The notes beneath the pieces are model-generated. The model worked only from the letters and a program-made list of their open reading frames with translations, did not search any database and was not told the DNA's origin. The translations under genes and the position numbers were made by a program. This document shows, one piece after another, positions 44,713 through 54,278 of a stretch of 64,000 bases of DNA. Every line of letters starts with the position of its first letter. Positions within the stretch are counted from its first letter, which is position 1. The DNA comes from Rossellomorea aquimaris (GTDB lineage: Bacteria > Bacillota > Bacilli > Bacillales > Bacillaceae_B), in contig NZ_VTEX01000005.1 in assembly GCF_008180865.1 (NCBI RefSeq), forward strand, positions 248,001 through 312,000, read 5' to 3'.

Positions 44713-45199
44713 AAACGAGCTCCTTTTTTAAAATAAAGGCAAAACGAACCATGAAAATATACGAAAATAGAAGAATTCCAGCCGTGATACACACATCTAC
44801 TATTGGGTACCATCCAGCAGTCTCAGATTTCAACATCCCTATTTGTAATAAAAAAGATTTTGATCCAACATCAATCCCCATCCAGACCATGGCAATCATA
44901 AGTTTAAAAACCGTTGGTATCTTTGAACGGAAGAAATACAATACCCACATTAATAAGAGCGGCAGTAATAATCCATAATGAAGATAACTTACTACTCTGG
45001 GAATGATCTCTTCTTTAACGGAAAGTCGATCATATGCAGAAAAGATTTTGAAATTGATGTGTTGGCATAAAAAGGAATTGAATAAACTGAGGATCATTAC
45101 CTCGATCGCCCTCAATCTATTGAATAATCCCTTTAGAGAGTACAACAATACGAGTGAAAATAATGCCGTGAATAAGATCAGTATCATTTTCCTGATCAC
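44702..45199 (-). CDS. Integral membrane protein of unknown function
   Basis: A 165-aa protein with about four spans (residues ~5-23, ~70-90, ~97-115 and ~133-155). I recognise no domain with certainty. Its downstream partner, which it overlaps by 11 bp, is a frameshifted CBO0543-like protein, so the two may have formed a membrane pair. The start is ATG with a moderate ribosome site. Confidence 0.65.
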   Translation of the reverse strand: MIRKMILILFTALFSLVLLYSLKGLFNRLRAIEVMILSLFNSFLCQHINFKIFSAYDRLSVKEEIIPRVVSYLHYGLLLPLLLMWVLYFFRSKIPTVFKLMIAMVWMGIDVGSKSFLLQIGMLKSETAGWYPIVDVCITAGILLFSYIFMVRFAFILKKELVFVD

Positions 45200-45272
45200 C
45201 CCTTCTCGTATTAGACTTCCCGCTTTTTGGCTTTTTATTGTTGTGAATGTAATTCTCTATCAACTAAAAAAA

Positions 45273-45324
45273 GAGGGAGAATAACGGAAGAGATCACCTC
45301 TGATCTTTTCCGTTATTTCCCCTC
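45273..45324 (-). terminator. Terminator after the sugar-nucleotide reductase gene
   Basis: A long stem, AATAACGGAAgAGATC/GATCTTTTCCGTTATT, extends to GAGGG/CCCCTC. The minus strand continues with seven Ts. Confidence 0.85.
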
Positions 45325-45339
45325 CTGCACAAGACTTCT

Positions 45340-46161
45340 TCATGATGAACCAACTACATTGGCTATCATTTCACTATTCGTCTTCAACAAACTCTCCGGA
45401 AGATCGTTTCGAATGCTCTTCAATCCAAAATAATATGTATCCGGTGTATCTTGAAGCAAACGATAATGAACTTCTATTTCTTTATCCGTAAGAATGCTGA
45501 CTAATTCTTCAATAAAACGATCTTGAGACATCATATCGACTGCACCCAGGTGAAAAACTCCTGAAAGTTTATGGAGGATGATGTATTTCAGCTGTTTGGC
45601 AAGGAATTCATCCGTTAGATGATTACACTCCAGATTGCTGTATGCATCGATCGAGTTATTCTCAATTCCACTTCTGATTTGATCCAATCTCGGAGACTTC
45701 TTCCCCCATATTTGCGGAATCCGTATCATGACCGCACGTTCCTTTAAAACTTCCTGCAGCATATTTTCACACTCAATTTTGAACTGTCCATAAGGGGATG
45801 CAGCGTTAGGAGTGTCTTCTTCTGAATGATGCTTCGTGAAATCCCCATCAAACACATTTGCCGTTGAAAAATAATAGAGTACGCTTTCTGTGTTTTCGAT
45901 TTCCAATGCCAGCTCCCTATGAAATTCAAGCTGTTGGTCAAAATCACCTCTTAGACAAGAAATGATGCTATCGGGTTTGATGGACTGAACGATTTCTTTC
46001 ATCTTATCCATATCGCTGATTTCTAATTGAAATTGTTTTTCTTCAGGGAGATCTACTGGTCTGGTTGCATATGTACCATATACATCAAAGGAACCTTTGC
46101 ACTCTTCCACCAACGCTTTCCCCACTAATCCACTTGCGCCGAACACGAGCAGTTTTCTCAA
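45340..46161 (-). CDS. RmlD-like NAD-dependent epimerase/reductase
   Basis: About 273 aa of the atypical SDR (RmlD substrate-binding) family. The Rossmann motif is FGASGLVGKA, the serine strand is YYFSTANVFDGD and the catalytic YxxxK pair is YGQFK. RmlD reduces dTDP-4-keto-rhamnose, but no other rhamnose genes are adjacent. The substrate is therefore open; close relatives include MAT2B-like proteins. The start is probably TTG 46161 after GGAGGG, with an in-frame ATG five codons upstream. Confidence 0.8.
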   Translation of the reverse strand: MRKLLVFGASGLVGKALVEECKGSFDVYGTYATRPVDLPEEKQFQLEISDMDKMKEIVQSIKPDSIISCLRGDFDQQLEFHRELALEIENTESVLYYFSTANVFDGDFTKHHSEEDTPNAASPYGQFKIECENMLQEVLKERAVMIRIPQIWGKKSPRLDQIRSGIENNSIDAYSNLECNHLTDEFLAKQLKYIILHKLSGVFHLGAVDMMSQDRFIEELVSILTDKEIEVHYRLLQDTPDTYYFGLKSIRNDLPESLLKTNSEMIANVVGSS

Positions 46162-46246
46162 GAAACATCCCTCCATTCACAGAAATTGTATTCTCACTTT
46201 TCATATTCTACTAAACTCCTGTGAAAACCCTTTAAATGTCCATAAA

Positions 46247-46273
46247 AAAACGCAATCTCCTTCATTGCGTTTT
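46247..46273 (-). terminator. Terminator after the small membrane protein gene
   Basis: AAAACGCAAT pairs with ATTGCGTTTT. A T tract follows on the minus strand. Confidence 0.8.
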
Positions 46274-46285
46274 CCTTGAGGGGCG

Positions 46286-46471
46286 TCACTTTTTTAAATA
46301 GAGGAACATAATCAGGAAGATGATTAGTCCAATAAATAAAAGATATCCCAACCCCATGCTATACACGAAGTAAACTTTAACGTGAAGGATGATCCGGATG
46401 ATATGAAAGATAAGGATGCAAAAGAGCAATACAATGACGATATTCACAAGTCTATCTCTATTTCGATACAT
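46286..46471 (-). CDS. Small two-span membrane protein of unknown function
   Basis: About 61 aa from ATG 46471, with two hydrophobic spans (IVIVLLFCILIFHIIRIIL and YLLFIGLIIFLIMFLYL) and a basic N-terminus MYRNRDR. The ribosome site (GGATTGGGG) is weak. It is followed by its own terminator and sits after another tiny membrane ORF, so it is probably real. No family is recognised. Confidence 0.5.
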   Translation of the reverse strand: MYRNRDRLVNIVIVLLFCILIFHIIRIILHVKVYFVYSMGLGYLLFIGLIIFLIMFLYLKK

Positions 46472-46576
46472 AGAATCAGCCCCAATCCAGAGCTCAGTAC
46501 AAAATGGAACTTGTACCAACAGTCTTTCTATATACCTATTTTGCCTTCGTCCTTATTATTCATGGGATCTTCTTTT

Positions 46577-46672
46577 TCACTTGTTTTGTTTGTTAGCCTT
46601 CGCATTATTTCCTACAATCCAAGCCAATGCGAGAACGGCACCTGTTATGATTATCGGTGTTAATAGAGTCAT
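46577..46672 (-). CDS. 31-aa membrane mini-protein
   Basis: Reads MTLLTPIIITGAVLALAWIV, then GNNAKANKQNK: one span and a short polar tail. The ribosome site AAGAGGAGA is strong and well placed. It precedes another small membrane protein gene on the same strand. No family is recognised; the function is unknown. Confidence 0.6.
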   Translation of the reverse strand: MTLLTPIIITGAVLALAWIVGNNAKANKQNK

Positions 46673-46687
46673 TTAGTCTCCTCTTTT

Positions 46688-47281
46688 TTAATCATTCAAT
46701 CCCTTACCCTCAAGAATATGCTCCATATATTTTTCAATCCTGGATTCGCGGGTTTTGGACTGTTTTGCTTTAGAGAAATAAAGAATGTAGGCTCGTTGCC
46801 TTCCAGGCGTCAATTCTTCAAAAGCCGTCTTCAAGGCAGGGACTTCGTCGAATTTAGTTTGAAGTTCTTCAGGAATGGTGTATTCTTCCGTCTTTTTTAA
46901 TTCCACTTGCAAACCGGCCTTTTCCACTTCAATGGCTTCCTGGATATACGCTTTCAAGATTGGCTTCATTTCTATGATTTCTTGAACATTCGTGAACCGG
47001 ATCTGGCGCGCTGCCTGCACATTCTCCGTTTGTTGGATGAGAATCCCGTCGGGGTCCTTTAATAAGGCGCCTTTGTGAAACAGAAGAGCACAATAGTCTT
47101 TGAATCCATGCATTAATACAATGTTTTTACCCTCTAGCGTGTAACAAGGATGCATCCACTTGATTTCTTCGTCCAACTCCTCAAAGCCAAGAAGGATGCT
47201 TCTCAACCTCTCAAATTCTTCCTTCCACGTCTTGGTTTTTTTTATAAATCCATCAACCTTACGATTCGGCTTTATCATCAT
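46688..47281 (-). CDS. ydeI: YdeI/OmdA-associated, DUF1801-type protein
   Basis: A 197-aa cytoplasmic protein. The N-terminal DUF1801 fold (ELDEEIKWMHPCYTLEGKNI) is followed by a C-terminal YdeI block (FEELTPGRQRAYILYFSKAK, then KTRESRIEKYMEHI). It matches B. subtilis YdeI in length and layout. The exact role is unknown; DUF1801 proteins have been called iron chaperones on weak evidence. The next gene downstream on the chromosome also encodes a DUF1801 protein. Confidence 0.85.
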   Translation of the reverse strand: MMIKPNRKVDGFIKKTKTWKEEFERLRSILLGFEELDEEIKWMHPCYTLEGKNIVLMHGFKDYCALLFHKGALLKDPDGILIQQTENVQAARQIRFTNVQEIIEMKPILKAYIQEAIEVEKAGLQVELKKTEEYTIPEELQTKFDEVPALKTAFEELTPGRQRAYILYFSKAKQSKTRESRIEKYMEHILEGKGLND

Positions 47282-47316
47282 GGAACACTCCTTCTTATAT
47301 GGACTCTAAGTGTTAT

Positions 47317-47688
47317 CTACTTCCGCCAAAAGGCTGTGTATTCTGCTTTATCCTGAATATTATATGTAATCATATCCTCAAGCAATTTGTAATCCACCGG
47401 GTCTTTCCACTTAATTCGAAACAAGCCCTTAGTGGCACTGTAGCCGGCTTGTTCAATCCTTTCGGCAAACTCCGTCATGGTTACCGCCTCAGGTGCTACG
47501 CTTACATGATGCTTCGCTGCGTCAATACCGAGGATAAATGTGCCGTGATCGGTAAACATAGGGGTATTCCATTTCATCACTGGTTCCATTTGCGGGAATT
47601 TCTCCATAACCCACGTCAGGATTTCTTCCAATCGATTGCGGTGATCGGGATTATCGATACCTGCTAAATATGGAGCAAAAACATCCAT
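47317..47688 (-). CDS. DUF1801 protein (YdhG-like, putative iron chaperone)
   Basis: A 123-aa single-domain protein with the DUF1801 pattern (FPQMEPVMKWNTPMFTDHGT, then HHVSVAPEA) and a typical C-terminal helix ending TAFWRK. The frataxin-like fold of B. subtilis YdhG led to the iron-chaperone name; biochemical proof in this organism is absent. It lies just upstream of ydeI on the same strand. Confidence 0.85.
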   Translation of the reverse strand: MDVFAPYLAGIDNPDHRNRLEEILTWVMEKFPQMEPVMKWNTPMFTDHGTFILGIDAAKHHVSVAPEAVTMTEFAERIEQAGYSATKGLFRIKWKDPVDYKLLEDMITYNIQDKAEYTAFWRK

Positions 47689-47781
47689 CTTGTTCCCTCC
47701 TATTTTAAAATGATGCCGTTCAAGATAAACCTTATCTGATTACAACTATATATTTTCAAGCCTGGATAGTCAAAAACTCCC

Positions 47782-48327
47782 CTAACCACAGCGTTGACTT
47801 CGTAAAATCGTGATAAATCCGTCCAGGATATCATGAGAAATTGAGAACCCTTTACGCTGATAGAATTCCAATGCCTCTTGATTCCCATTCGATGTAAAGA
47901 CAAAATAATCCTCGACATCCTCGAATGTTTTCAACCAATCCATAGACATGTTAAAGAGTCTGGATCCCACACCAAATTGTCGATACCCCTCTTTAATATA
48001 AAATTGAGATAGACAACCTACGTTCCCTCTCTTAACCGATGAAAGATCGAAAAATGTGGCAAAATCATTCGAATACGATTCCTTAGGTGAAATGTTGGTA
48101 TACACATAGGCGACAATTTCGTCATGTTTATGAGGATCCTTCACCACCACTATGTAATTGTGTAAAGCACTTTGGATCGATGGCAGCATCCTGGTATCAA
48201 AATTCATGCTGTCAAACCGTTCAGGTGTAATGGATGCCTTTGACTGTTGAAAGTCCATCAATTCATTGCACAGATCCCGGCAGTATTCTGCCTGTTCTTC
48301 CGGAATCACTTCATATATAAGATTCAT
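47782..48327 (-). CDS. GNAT family N-acetyltransferase
   Basis: About 181 aa. The acetyl-CoA motif region is LSQFYIKEGYRQFGVGSRLF and the C-terminal part is NGNQEALEFYQRKGF. The start ATG 48327 follows GGGGGA. The substrate is unknown. It is monocistronic, about 90 bp from the ydhG-like gene. Confidence 0.85.
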   Translation of the reverse strand: MNLIYEVIPEEQAEYCRDLCNELMDFQQSKASITPERFDSMNFDTRMLPSIQSALHNYIVVVKDPHKHDEIVAYVYTNISPKESYSNDFATFFDLSSVKRGNVGCLSQFYIKEGYRQFGVGSRLFNMSMDWLKTFEDVEDYFVFTSNGNQEALEFYQRKGFSISHDILDGFITILRSQRCG

Positions 48328-48466
48328 CAATACGTCCCCCATTAAATGAATGACTGTCCCGCTGACTCTTGAAACAATTAATTCTACTCTATTACATTTT
48401 AGCTTGAACTTAGATTGTAAGGAAAGCTATTACAAAATAAAAAACTTTTAAATTGACACACAAAAA

Positions 48467-48515
48467 ATGACACAAAAGTAAGATTGGTTACTAAAACCAG
48501 CCACCTTTGTGTCAT
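48467..48515 (-). terminator. Terminator of the MMPL operon
   Basis: ATGACACAAA and TTTGTGTCAT at the ends, with TGGTT/AACCA inside, form a long hairpin. The minus strand continues with ATTTTTTG. Confidence 0.8.
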
Positions 48516-48533
48516 TCATCAAATACTTTCAGT

Positions 48534-50330
48534 TTACTTAAACAAATCCATCAGCAGATCCCAAAATCCTTTTTCTTTCTTCGGCTCTGCTTTCTTCGTT
48601 TCTTGTTCTTCTTTTTCGATGCTTTCTGTCTTGATCACAAATTGCACGGAAGATACTTTTTCGTTTTTGGAGGAAACGAAGGATACCGGCTTGAAATCCG
48701 ATTTATCGTATTCAGCCATCATCTTATTGATTTCCTCTTGCATTTTGTCAGGAAGGTTTTTCGTTTCCTTATGCAATTCGCTCGTTCCACTGTGAAGGTC
48801 TGCGACTCCACCTTCCAATTCGTTTGTTCCTCCAGCCAGTTCAGCAATGCCGGAATGAAGCTTCCCGTAAGAAGTGGATAACTGACCTACGCCTTCTGTA
48901 TAGCGGACCAATCCGGAGTGGAAGTCGCCGTAGTTGGCGGACAATTCACCCAGTCCTTTTTGCAGCTGAGCAAACCCGCTCATATCCGTTTCTTTCAATG
49001 ATGCAGACAGATTATTCGAGATGGAAGTCAGCTGTCCGCTCATCTCGTTCACGGAACCACTCACCTGATTCAAGGTCGGTTCCACGGCCGCGAAGGCTTC
49101 CTTGACGCTTGCATAGGTCCCCTTCACTTTTTGCGCAGCTTGATGGGACTCCACCAGTTTATCCACTACCTGCCGGTCCGCTCCGCTTTCATATAATGCG
49201 GCAATTTCTTCTTCCGAAAGCTCGGAAGAAGGGATTCCCGCCATAGCAGCGTCCAATGTTGCGTAGGCTGAAGAATAGTTTTTCTGCAGGGTCGATAACC
49301 CATTCGCGGCTTGTGTCAGGCCATCTGCCAATTGCGTTAAACCAGCCGGCAGCTCATTCAAAGCTGATAAATCCATTTCAGCAGGATTCGCAGCCAGTGA
49401 CTGATTGATGGTTCGCAGTGCATCGACGATAGAATTCGAGGCTCCGACAATTTGAGACGAAGAACCGTTCAATTCATTGATGCCATTTTTATATTGAGCC
49501 GAACCGTCACGCAGGCTCGATGCCCCATCGTTCAATTGGGACACACCATTTTTCAGGTCGGCCACCCCGGTATTTAACTTCCCGATGGCATCTGATAGTT
49601 CCGACATATCATCCGTCATACCTTCTGTTCCCGTCGTATCGATTGGGAGTGTGGAAGGGACCGCCGCGATTTGAACACCCTCGAACTCAAAGTCCGATAC
49701 ATCCGCTTCCACGCTTAGCTTTTTCTCTTTTCCAGGCATGACGGTAAAGGTGATTTGCTTATTCTTCCCAGCATTCGCCACCATTCCGTCTGTCGCTTCG
49801 ATGTTCTCATACGTATTCGGCAGGTTCAGGGAAACCTGCAATAAATAGTTCTCATAGAAGACAGTACCTGCATTCTTATTTTCAGCAGTATCGATGTTGA
49901 TTTCGAGGTGTCCACTTTTACCTGCAAGTTGTGATGGATCGATTTTCTTCCCATCCAAGCTATACGATACCGTCACATCCCATGGTAACTTTGTATCTTC
50001 TTTCATGTTTCCTTGATACGTGAACTTTCCTTCTGGGGCATCCATTTCAATCTTCTGCCCCTCCAGCTCAAGCTTCTTCAGATTCGTCAGATTCTTGACG
50101 CTGCTGAATTCCCCGTAATCGAGGATCTTTCCGGCACGAGCTACCTCGAAGGTATTCACGACATAGATAGAATCCAGGTCTCCAGCTGCGTCCAATGTCA
50201 CGTACACGACTTCATCCTTTGAAGTGACCTTTCCTTCCGATGCCGCTTGGGCTGGTACACTAAGAAATGAAGGCAAGAATAGCATCAACGCGAGTGCAGA
50301 ATAACGTAATTGTTTTTTTCTCATCATCAT
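48534..50330 (-). CDS. Exported heptad-repeat protein (YhgE/Pip-like, X-X-X-Leu-X-X-Gly repeats)
   Basis: A 598-aa protein with a signal peptide (ALALMLFLPSFLSVPAQAAS). A beta-rich domain covers ~30-230, followed by long helical tracts of XXXLXXG heptads (LNTGVADLKNGVSQLNDGAS around 252-280, and again at ~480-530). The tail (GFWDLLMDLFK) is short and hydrophobic-aromatic. Such repeats are found in YhgE-type proteins and extracellular partners of MMPL transporters. It overlaps the MMPL gene by 4 bp (ATGA). The start may be any of three consecutive ATGs; the third has the best ribosome spacing. Confidence 0.8.
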   Translation of the reverse strand: MMMRKKQLRYSALALMLFLPSFLSVPAQAASEGKVTSKDEVVYVTLDAAGDLDSIYVVNTFEVARAGKILDYGEFSSVKNLTNLKKLELEGQKIEMDAPEGKFTYQGNMKEDTKLPWDVTVSYSLDGKKIDPSQLAGKSGHLEINIDTAENKNAGTVFYENYLLQVSLNLPNTYENIEATDGMVANAGKNKQITFTVMPGKEKKLSVEADVSDFEFEGVQIAAVPSTLPIDTTGTEGMTDDMSELSDAIGKLNTGVADLKNGVSQLNDGASSLRDGSAQYKNGINELNGSSSQIVGASNSIVDALRTINQSLAANPAEMDLSALNELPAGLTQLADGLTQAANGLSTLQKNYSSAYATLDAAMAGIPSSELSEEEIAALYESGADRQVVDKLVESHQAAQKVKGTYASVKEAFAAVEPTLNQVSGSVNEMSGQLTSISNNLSASLKETDMSGFAQLQKGLGELSANYGDFHSGLVRYTEGVGQLSTSYGKLHSGIAELAGGTNELEGGVADLHSGTSELHKETKNLPDKMQEEINKMMAEYDKSDFKPVSFVSSKNEKVSSVQFVIKTESIEKEEQETKKAEPKKEKGFWDLLMDLFK

Positions 50331-52384
50331 TTCTCCTCATAATAATTTGCTTTATAGGTTGTTTTCTTAATGACTTTATCGAATACCAGGAGCATCGCCG
50401 GCAGGACCAAGAGGACCATGATAAAAGCTAGCAGCGCCCCCCTGCCCATCAATAGACCGATGGATCCAACGATTGGATTGGAAGAGGTGATCCACAGAAT
50501 AAAGCCGACACTCGAAAGGATCGCTGCCGAAATCGAAATCGAGAATGTCTTCTCATCCAGGGTTCTCACCATTGCTTCTTTAGCAGGCATTTCCTTGCGA
50601 TAATGGGTATAGGCCTCAGTGAATAAAATCCCATAATCGACCGTCGCGGCAAGCTGTACCGTACTGATGATCAAGTAGCCTACAAATACGAGTGGTGTAT
50701 TCGTGAAATATGGAATCGATAAATTGATCCATACGGCTGCTTCAATTGTGATGAGCAGCACCACCGGAATCGTAATCGATTTAAAGCTGAACAGAAGCAC
50801 AAGGGCAATCGTCACGACCGTCAGCACATTCACGACCACATTATCCTTATTGACGGTATTCTTGATGTCATAAAGCGTCACGCTCTCCCCCAGCGCCAGA
50901 GCTTCATCCCCGTAATAATCCGCCGCCGCTTCTTCCACCTTCTCTACGATGGCAAAAGGAACCGCTCCTTCTGTACCCTGATTCGTATTAATGACGATCC
51001 GGCTGTAATTTTCAGAGTAGAATTCATCCGTGATCGATTTATCCAGGTATTCAGGGGGGATCTCAGAGCCAACCTGATTCACATACGCCATGACTCCAGT
51101 CACATAATCAAGGGATTCGATGTCCTCCACGAGCTCCTTTTCTTTGGCCGTATCTCCTTTTGGAACTAAAAGAACGATGGGTGTCGTTTCACCAAATGCC
51201 TCTTCCACCTTCTTGAAGTCACTCCCGACACGGGTGTTTTCCGGCTGCTCACCTGACCCGTAAATGAATGACGTATTCGTTTGCCCCAGGAAGGCAGGGA
51301 CCAGAATCGCAAATACAAAGATCAGGCTCGGAACCTTCCATTTCAATACCTTGTTCCCGATACCCGTGAAGCTCGGAACAAAGCTCTTATGTTTCGTCTT
51401 ATCCATCCATTTATAGAAAACAAGCGTCAATGCAGGCAGGAACACCATCACACTGATGAAACTCAGGACGATCCCCTTCACCAGGTTCACCCCGAGATCC
51501 GACCCGATCTGAAACTCCATGAACGTAAGGGCGATAAAACCGAAGAACGTCGTTGCCGCACTTGCCGTGATCGCAGGAAAACTCTTCTTCATCGCCAGCT
51601 TCATCGCTTCTTCAGGATCATCCGTCACTTTCCGGTAATCAGAAAAGCTATGAAGCAGGAACACCGCGTAATCCAGCGATACCGCCAGCTGCAGGATCGG
51701 GGCAACCGACTGGGTGACGAAGGAAACCTCCCCAAGGAAGATATTCGTTCCCAGGTTGATGAGAACCGACACCCCGATCGCCGTCAGGAAGAACAGCGGT
51801 TCGATCCACGAAGTCGTTGAAACGACCAGAATCAAAATAATGAGGGGTACCAGTAACATCCCTGCATACATCGATTCACTTCCGGCCATTTTTTGAGAAC
51901 TTGCCGTATTGGCCGCTTCACCGGCAATCGCACCATCACTACCGATCAGCTCATAGATTACATCGGTGATCCGGACCTCATCGCCGGTAGCGACACTGAT
52001 GGAATACAGCGCATTCTGATCACTATAGTAATTCTCGACCGTCTCCTTGTCCGCCACTTCCAAAGGCGTTTTCAGGTCGACCATATCATCCAGCCACATC
52101 ACATCCGACACTCCGTCTATGGCTTCCAGCTTTTCTTTAAATTCGAGTGCCTCCTGTATCGTCACACCCGTAACCATGACCCGCGTATCAGGAACGTCAC
52201 CCGTGAACTCCTTTTCCATGATGTCCATGGCCTGTGTCGACTGGGCATCATCGGGCAAATAATCGACCATATTATAATTGACCTTCACAAAAAACTGCGC
52301 CGCCGTTGACAGCACCGTCACCAGCATAAACGCAATCAGAACAGCTTTCTTATGCTTTATGATCCAAGATGCAATATTTATCAT
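50327..52384 (-). CDS. MMPL/RND family transporter
   Basis: A 685-aa membrane protein with two halves of six spans. Each half has a large outer loop (~residues 40-165 and ~375-500), the RND/MMPL layout. The motif LDYAVFLLHSFSDYRK in half one and its pair VDYGILFTEAYTHYRK in half two are the typical proton-relay GxxxDY segments. It probably exports a lipid or lipophilic compound. It is divergent from a TetR regulator with paired operator-like sites, and the heptad-repeat protein gene follows in the operon. Confidence 0.92.
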   Translation of the reverse strand: MINIASWIIKHKKAVLIAFMLVTVLSTAAQFFVKVNYNMVDYLPDDAQSTQAMDIMEKEFTGDVPDTRVMVTGVTIQEALEFKEKLEAIDGVSDVMWLDDMVDLKTPLEVADKETVENYYSDQNALYSISVATGDEVRITDVIYELIGSDGAIAGEAANTASSQKMAGSESMYAGMLLVPLIILILVVSTTSWIEPLFFLTAIGVSVLINLGTNIFLGEVSFVTQSVAPILQLAVSLDYAVFLLHSFSDYRKVTDDPEEAMKLAMKKSFPAITASAATTFFGFIALTFMEFQIGSDLGVNLVKGIVLSFISVMVFLPALTLVFYKWMDKTKHKSFVPSFTGIGNKVLKWKVPSLIFVFAILVPAFLGQTNTSFIYGSGEQPENTRVGSDFKKVEEAFGETTPIVLLVPKGDTAKEKELVEDIESLDYVTGVMAYVNQVGSEIPPEYLDKSITDEFYSENYSRIVINTNQGTEGAVPFAIVEKVEEAAADYYGDEALALGESVTLYDIKNTVNKDNVVVNVLTVVTIALVLLFSFKSITIPVVLLITIEAAVWINLSIPYFTNTPLVFVGYLIISTVQLAATVDYGILFTEAYTHYRKEMPAKEAMVRTLDEKTFSISISAAILSSVGFILWITSSNPIVGSIGLLMGRGALLAFIMVLLVLPAMLLVFDKVIKKTTYKANYYEEK

Positions 52385-52439
52385 CTTTCATCCTCTCTTG
52401 TCTCTTTCACATTTTCACATTATCATTATAATAAACACC

Positions 52440-52490
52440 GTGTTGGATATTCAACGGACAGTTGCATAAGGAATGTTCAATACTCAACAC
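52440..52490. promoter_or_regulatory. Paired inverted operator-like sites between MMPL and TetR genes
   Basis: GTGTTGGATATTCAAC (52440-52455) and GTTCAATACTCAACAC (52475-52490) are near-perfect inverted copies (GTGTTGRRTATTVAAC). A third partial copy, TGTTGGATAACT, lies at ~52504. They are likely TetR-type operators for the divergent genes. Confidence 0.6.
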
Positions 52491-52543
52491 ATCTTTCGCG
52501 TATGTTGGATAACTCAGAAAAAGCAGGAAAGGAACGCTGATCT

Positions 52544-53110
52544 TTGAACTCAAAAATGGACCGACGAAAAAAATATACACGCATGGTTTTAAAAGAAAGC
52601 CTCTTAAAACTACTGCAGGATAAATCAATTTCAAGCATCACCATCAAAGAAATCTGTGAAACAGCAGACATCAACCGATCCACCTATTATGCCCACTACT
52701 CAAACCAATACGAACTGCTCGAAGCAATCGAAGAAGAATTCATCGAGGACCTGACCGTCACACTGGGTAAGTATAACTTCTCAAAAGAAGAAGAAGCCCT
52801 GCAAATGACCGAAAAACTATTCGAATACATCGCCGACAAAAGCGATATCTGCGAGGCCCTTCTCAGCGAGAACACCGATATGTACTTTCTAAAAAAAGGC
52901 ATGATCATCACCCACGAATTCATCTTCAAAAACTGGATCACCGAAAGCCGGATCGATCAAGAAACCTATGAATACATCAATATGTTCATGGTGAGCGGAA
53001 GTATTCATGTCATCAAAAATTGGGTCGAGAATGGAATGGATAAGACGCCGGAAGAGATGGCGGCGATATTGCACCGGTTTATTAATCGGGGGTTGTCGGG
53101 GGTGAGGTAG
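52544..53110 (+). CDS. TetR/AcrR family transcriptional regulator
   Basis: About 188 aa. The HTH is at residues ~15-60 (ISSITIKEICETADINRSTY, then YAHYSNQYELLEAIEEE). The C-terminal ligand domain resembles TetR_C types of the Bacillus YxbF/dhaS group. The start is uncertain: TTG 52544 with AAAGGA 12 nt upstream, or ATG 52556. It very likely represses the divergent MMPL operon. Confidence 0.9.
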   Translation: MNSKMDRRKKYTRMVLKESLLKLLQDKSISSITIKEICETADINRSTYYAHYSNQYELLEAIEEEFIEDLTVTLGKYNFSKEEEALQMTEKLFEYIADKSDICEALLSENTDMYFLKKGMIITHEFIFKNWITESRIDQETYEYINMFMVSGSIHVIKNWVENGMDKTPEEMAAILHRFINRGLSGVR

Positions 53111-53312
53111 GGATATTGTTCACAAAAAAAGCCCACCCGAAGACGTTGTTAGATTACGCTTTTGGGTAGGGTCTTTTATCTTTATATTAATGTGGATGCT
53201 AATATTCAATTCTGCGTTCATAGAATCATATACCCTTTCATTCAACTACCGCTTCCGCTATTTCAAGGGCAACGGTGTTCTCTTAATCTGAGAAATCGTT
53301 CTCAGAAAGGAT

Positions 53313-54278
53313 CTATACCTTAATCAACACTTTCCCCTCATAATCACGACTCTCTATCATTTCATGCGCTTTTGCTGCATCTCTCAATTCAAAGATCTGT
53401 GCGACGGGCAGGATGACTTTCTTGGAGGCAAATAACTTTATAACCTGATCAGCAACAGGAGCTAAAAGATTCGGTCGATGTTTCCTGGTCGTTCCCAAGC
53501 TGAAACCTTTTACATTCCTGCAGGAACTATGCACATCGCTTGTTTTAAAGGTACCGGCTTTTCCACTGCTGTTGCCGAATTGAACAAGGGTTCCATATAG
53601 ACCCAAACACTCTAGACTCCTGGAAGTGACTTCACCTGCTACTGAATCAAAAATTACATTTGCTCCTTGATCAAATGTGCTCTTAAGGACTTCCTCTGTA
53701 AACGAGTCGTATGTACAAACGAGATCTGCCCCTAAGTTCTTCACATAGTTTTCTTTCCGAATGTTCCCCACTGTTGCAATGATCGTTTCTACCCCAGCAA
53801 GTTTTGCTAATTGTACAAGCATTGAACCAACGCCACCAGCCGCACTATGGATGACGATCGTATCGCCCTTTTTTACTTGACCGACTTCATGTAAGAGAAG
53901 GTAAGACAAGATTGATACGGTCGGCATGGCAGCAGCCTGTTCAAGAGGAAGACTGTCTGGGATCTTGAATACCAATTGTTTATTTGCCTTCACATATTCT
54001 GCGTATGAGCCACCTATGGGAAAGGCGATGACACGGTCTCCGACGGAAAATGCAGACGATTTTCCAACTTTCTCAATGGTTCCCGAAACATCCAATCCAA
54101 GAGTGAAGGGGAAGTTACCCTTCACTTTAGTGCCTTTCCGTGATTTTATATCTGCATAGTTCACACTGGTAAATGCGGTTTTTATCAACACTTCATCTTC
54201 ATTTATTTCCGGGCATTTCACATCCGTGAACACAAGTACATCTGAATTTCCGAACTCATTTTGAATAACGGCTTTCAT
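53313..54278 (-). CDS. Zinc-type alcohol dehydrogenase-like protein / NADPH:quinone oxidoreductase
   Basis: About 321 aa of the MDR superfamily. The N-terminal GroES-like part has LGLDVSGTIEKVGKSSAFSV, and the Rossmann part has VIHSAAGGVGSMLVQLAKLA. The catalytic zinc ligands of classic ADH are missing (no GHE), which fits quinone oxidoreductases. The start ATG 54278 follows AAGGGAG. It is monocistronic; the substrate is unknown. Confidence 0.88.
   Translation of the reverse strand: MKAVIQNEFGNSDVLVFTDVKCPEINEDEVLIKTAFTSVNYADIKSRKGTKVKGNFPFTLGLDVSGTIEKVGKSSAFSVGDRVIAFPIGGSYAEYVKANKQLVFKIPDSLPLEQAAAMPTVSILSYLLLHEVGQVKKGDTIVIHSAAGGVGSMLVQLAKLAGVETIIATVGNIRKENYVKNLGADLVCTYDSFTEEVLKSTFDQGANVIFDSVAGEVTSRSLECLGLYGTLVQFGNSSGKAGTFKTSDVHSSCRNVKGFSLGTTRKHRPNLLAPVADQVIKLFASKKVILPVAQIFELRDAAKAHEMIESRDYEGKVLIKV

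Noticed and set aside
51281-52309. Long plus-strand frames of 179 and 138 codons within the MMPL region
   Set aside because: Arg/His-rich composition typical of antisense frames; the MMPL transporter on the minus strand is certain.
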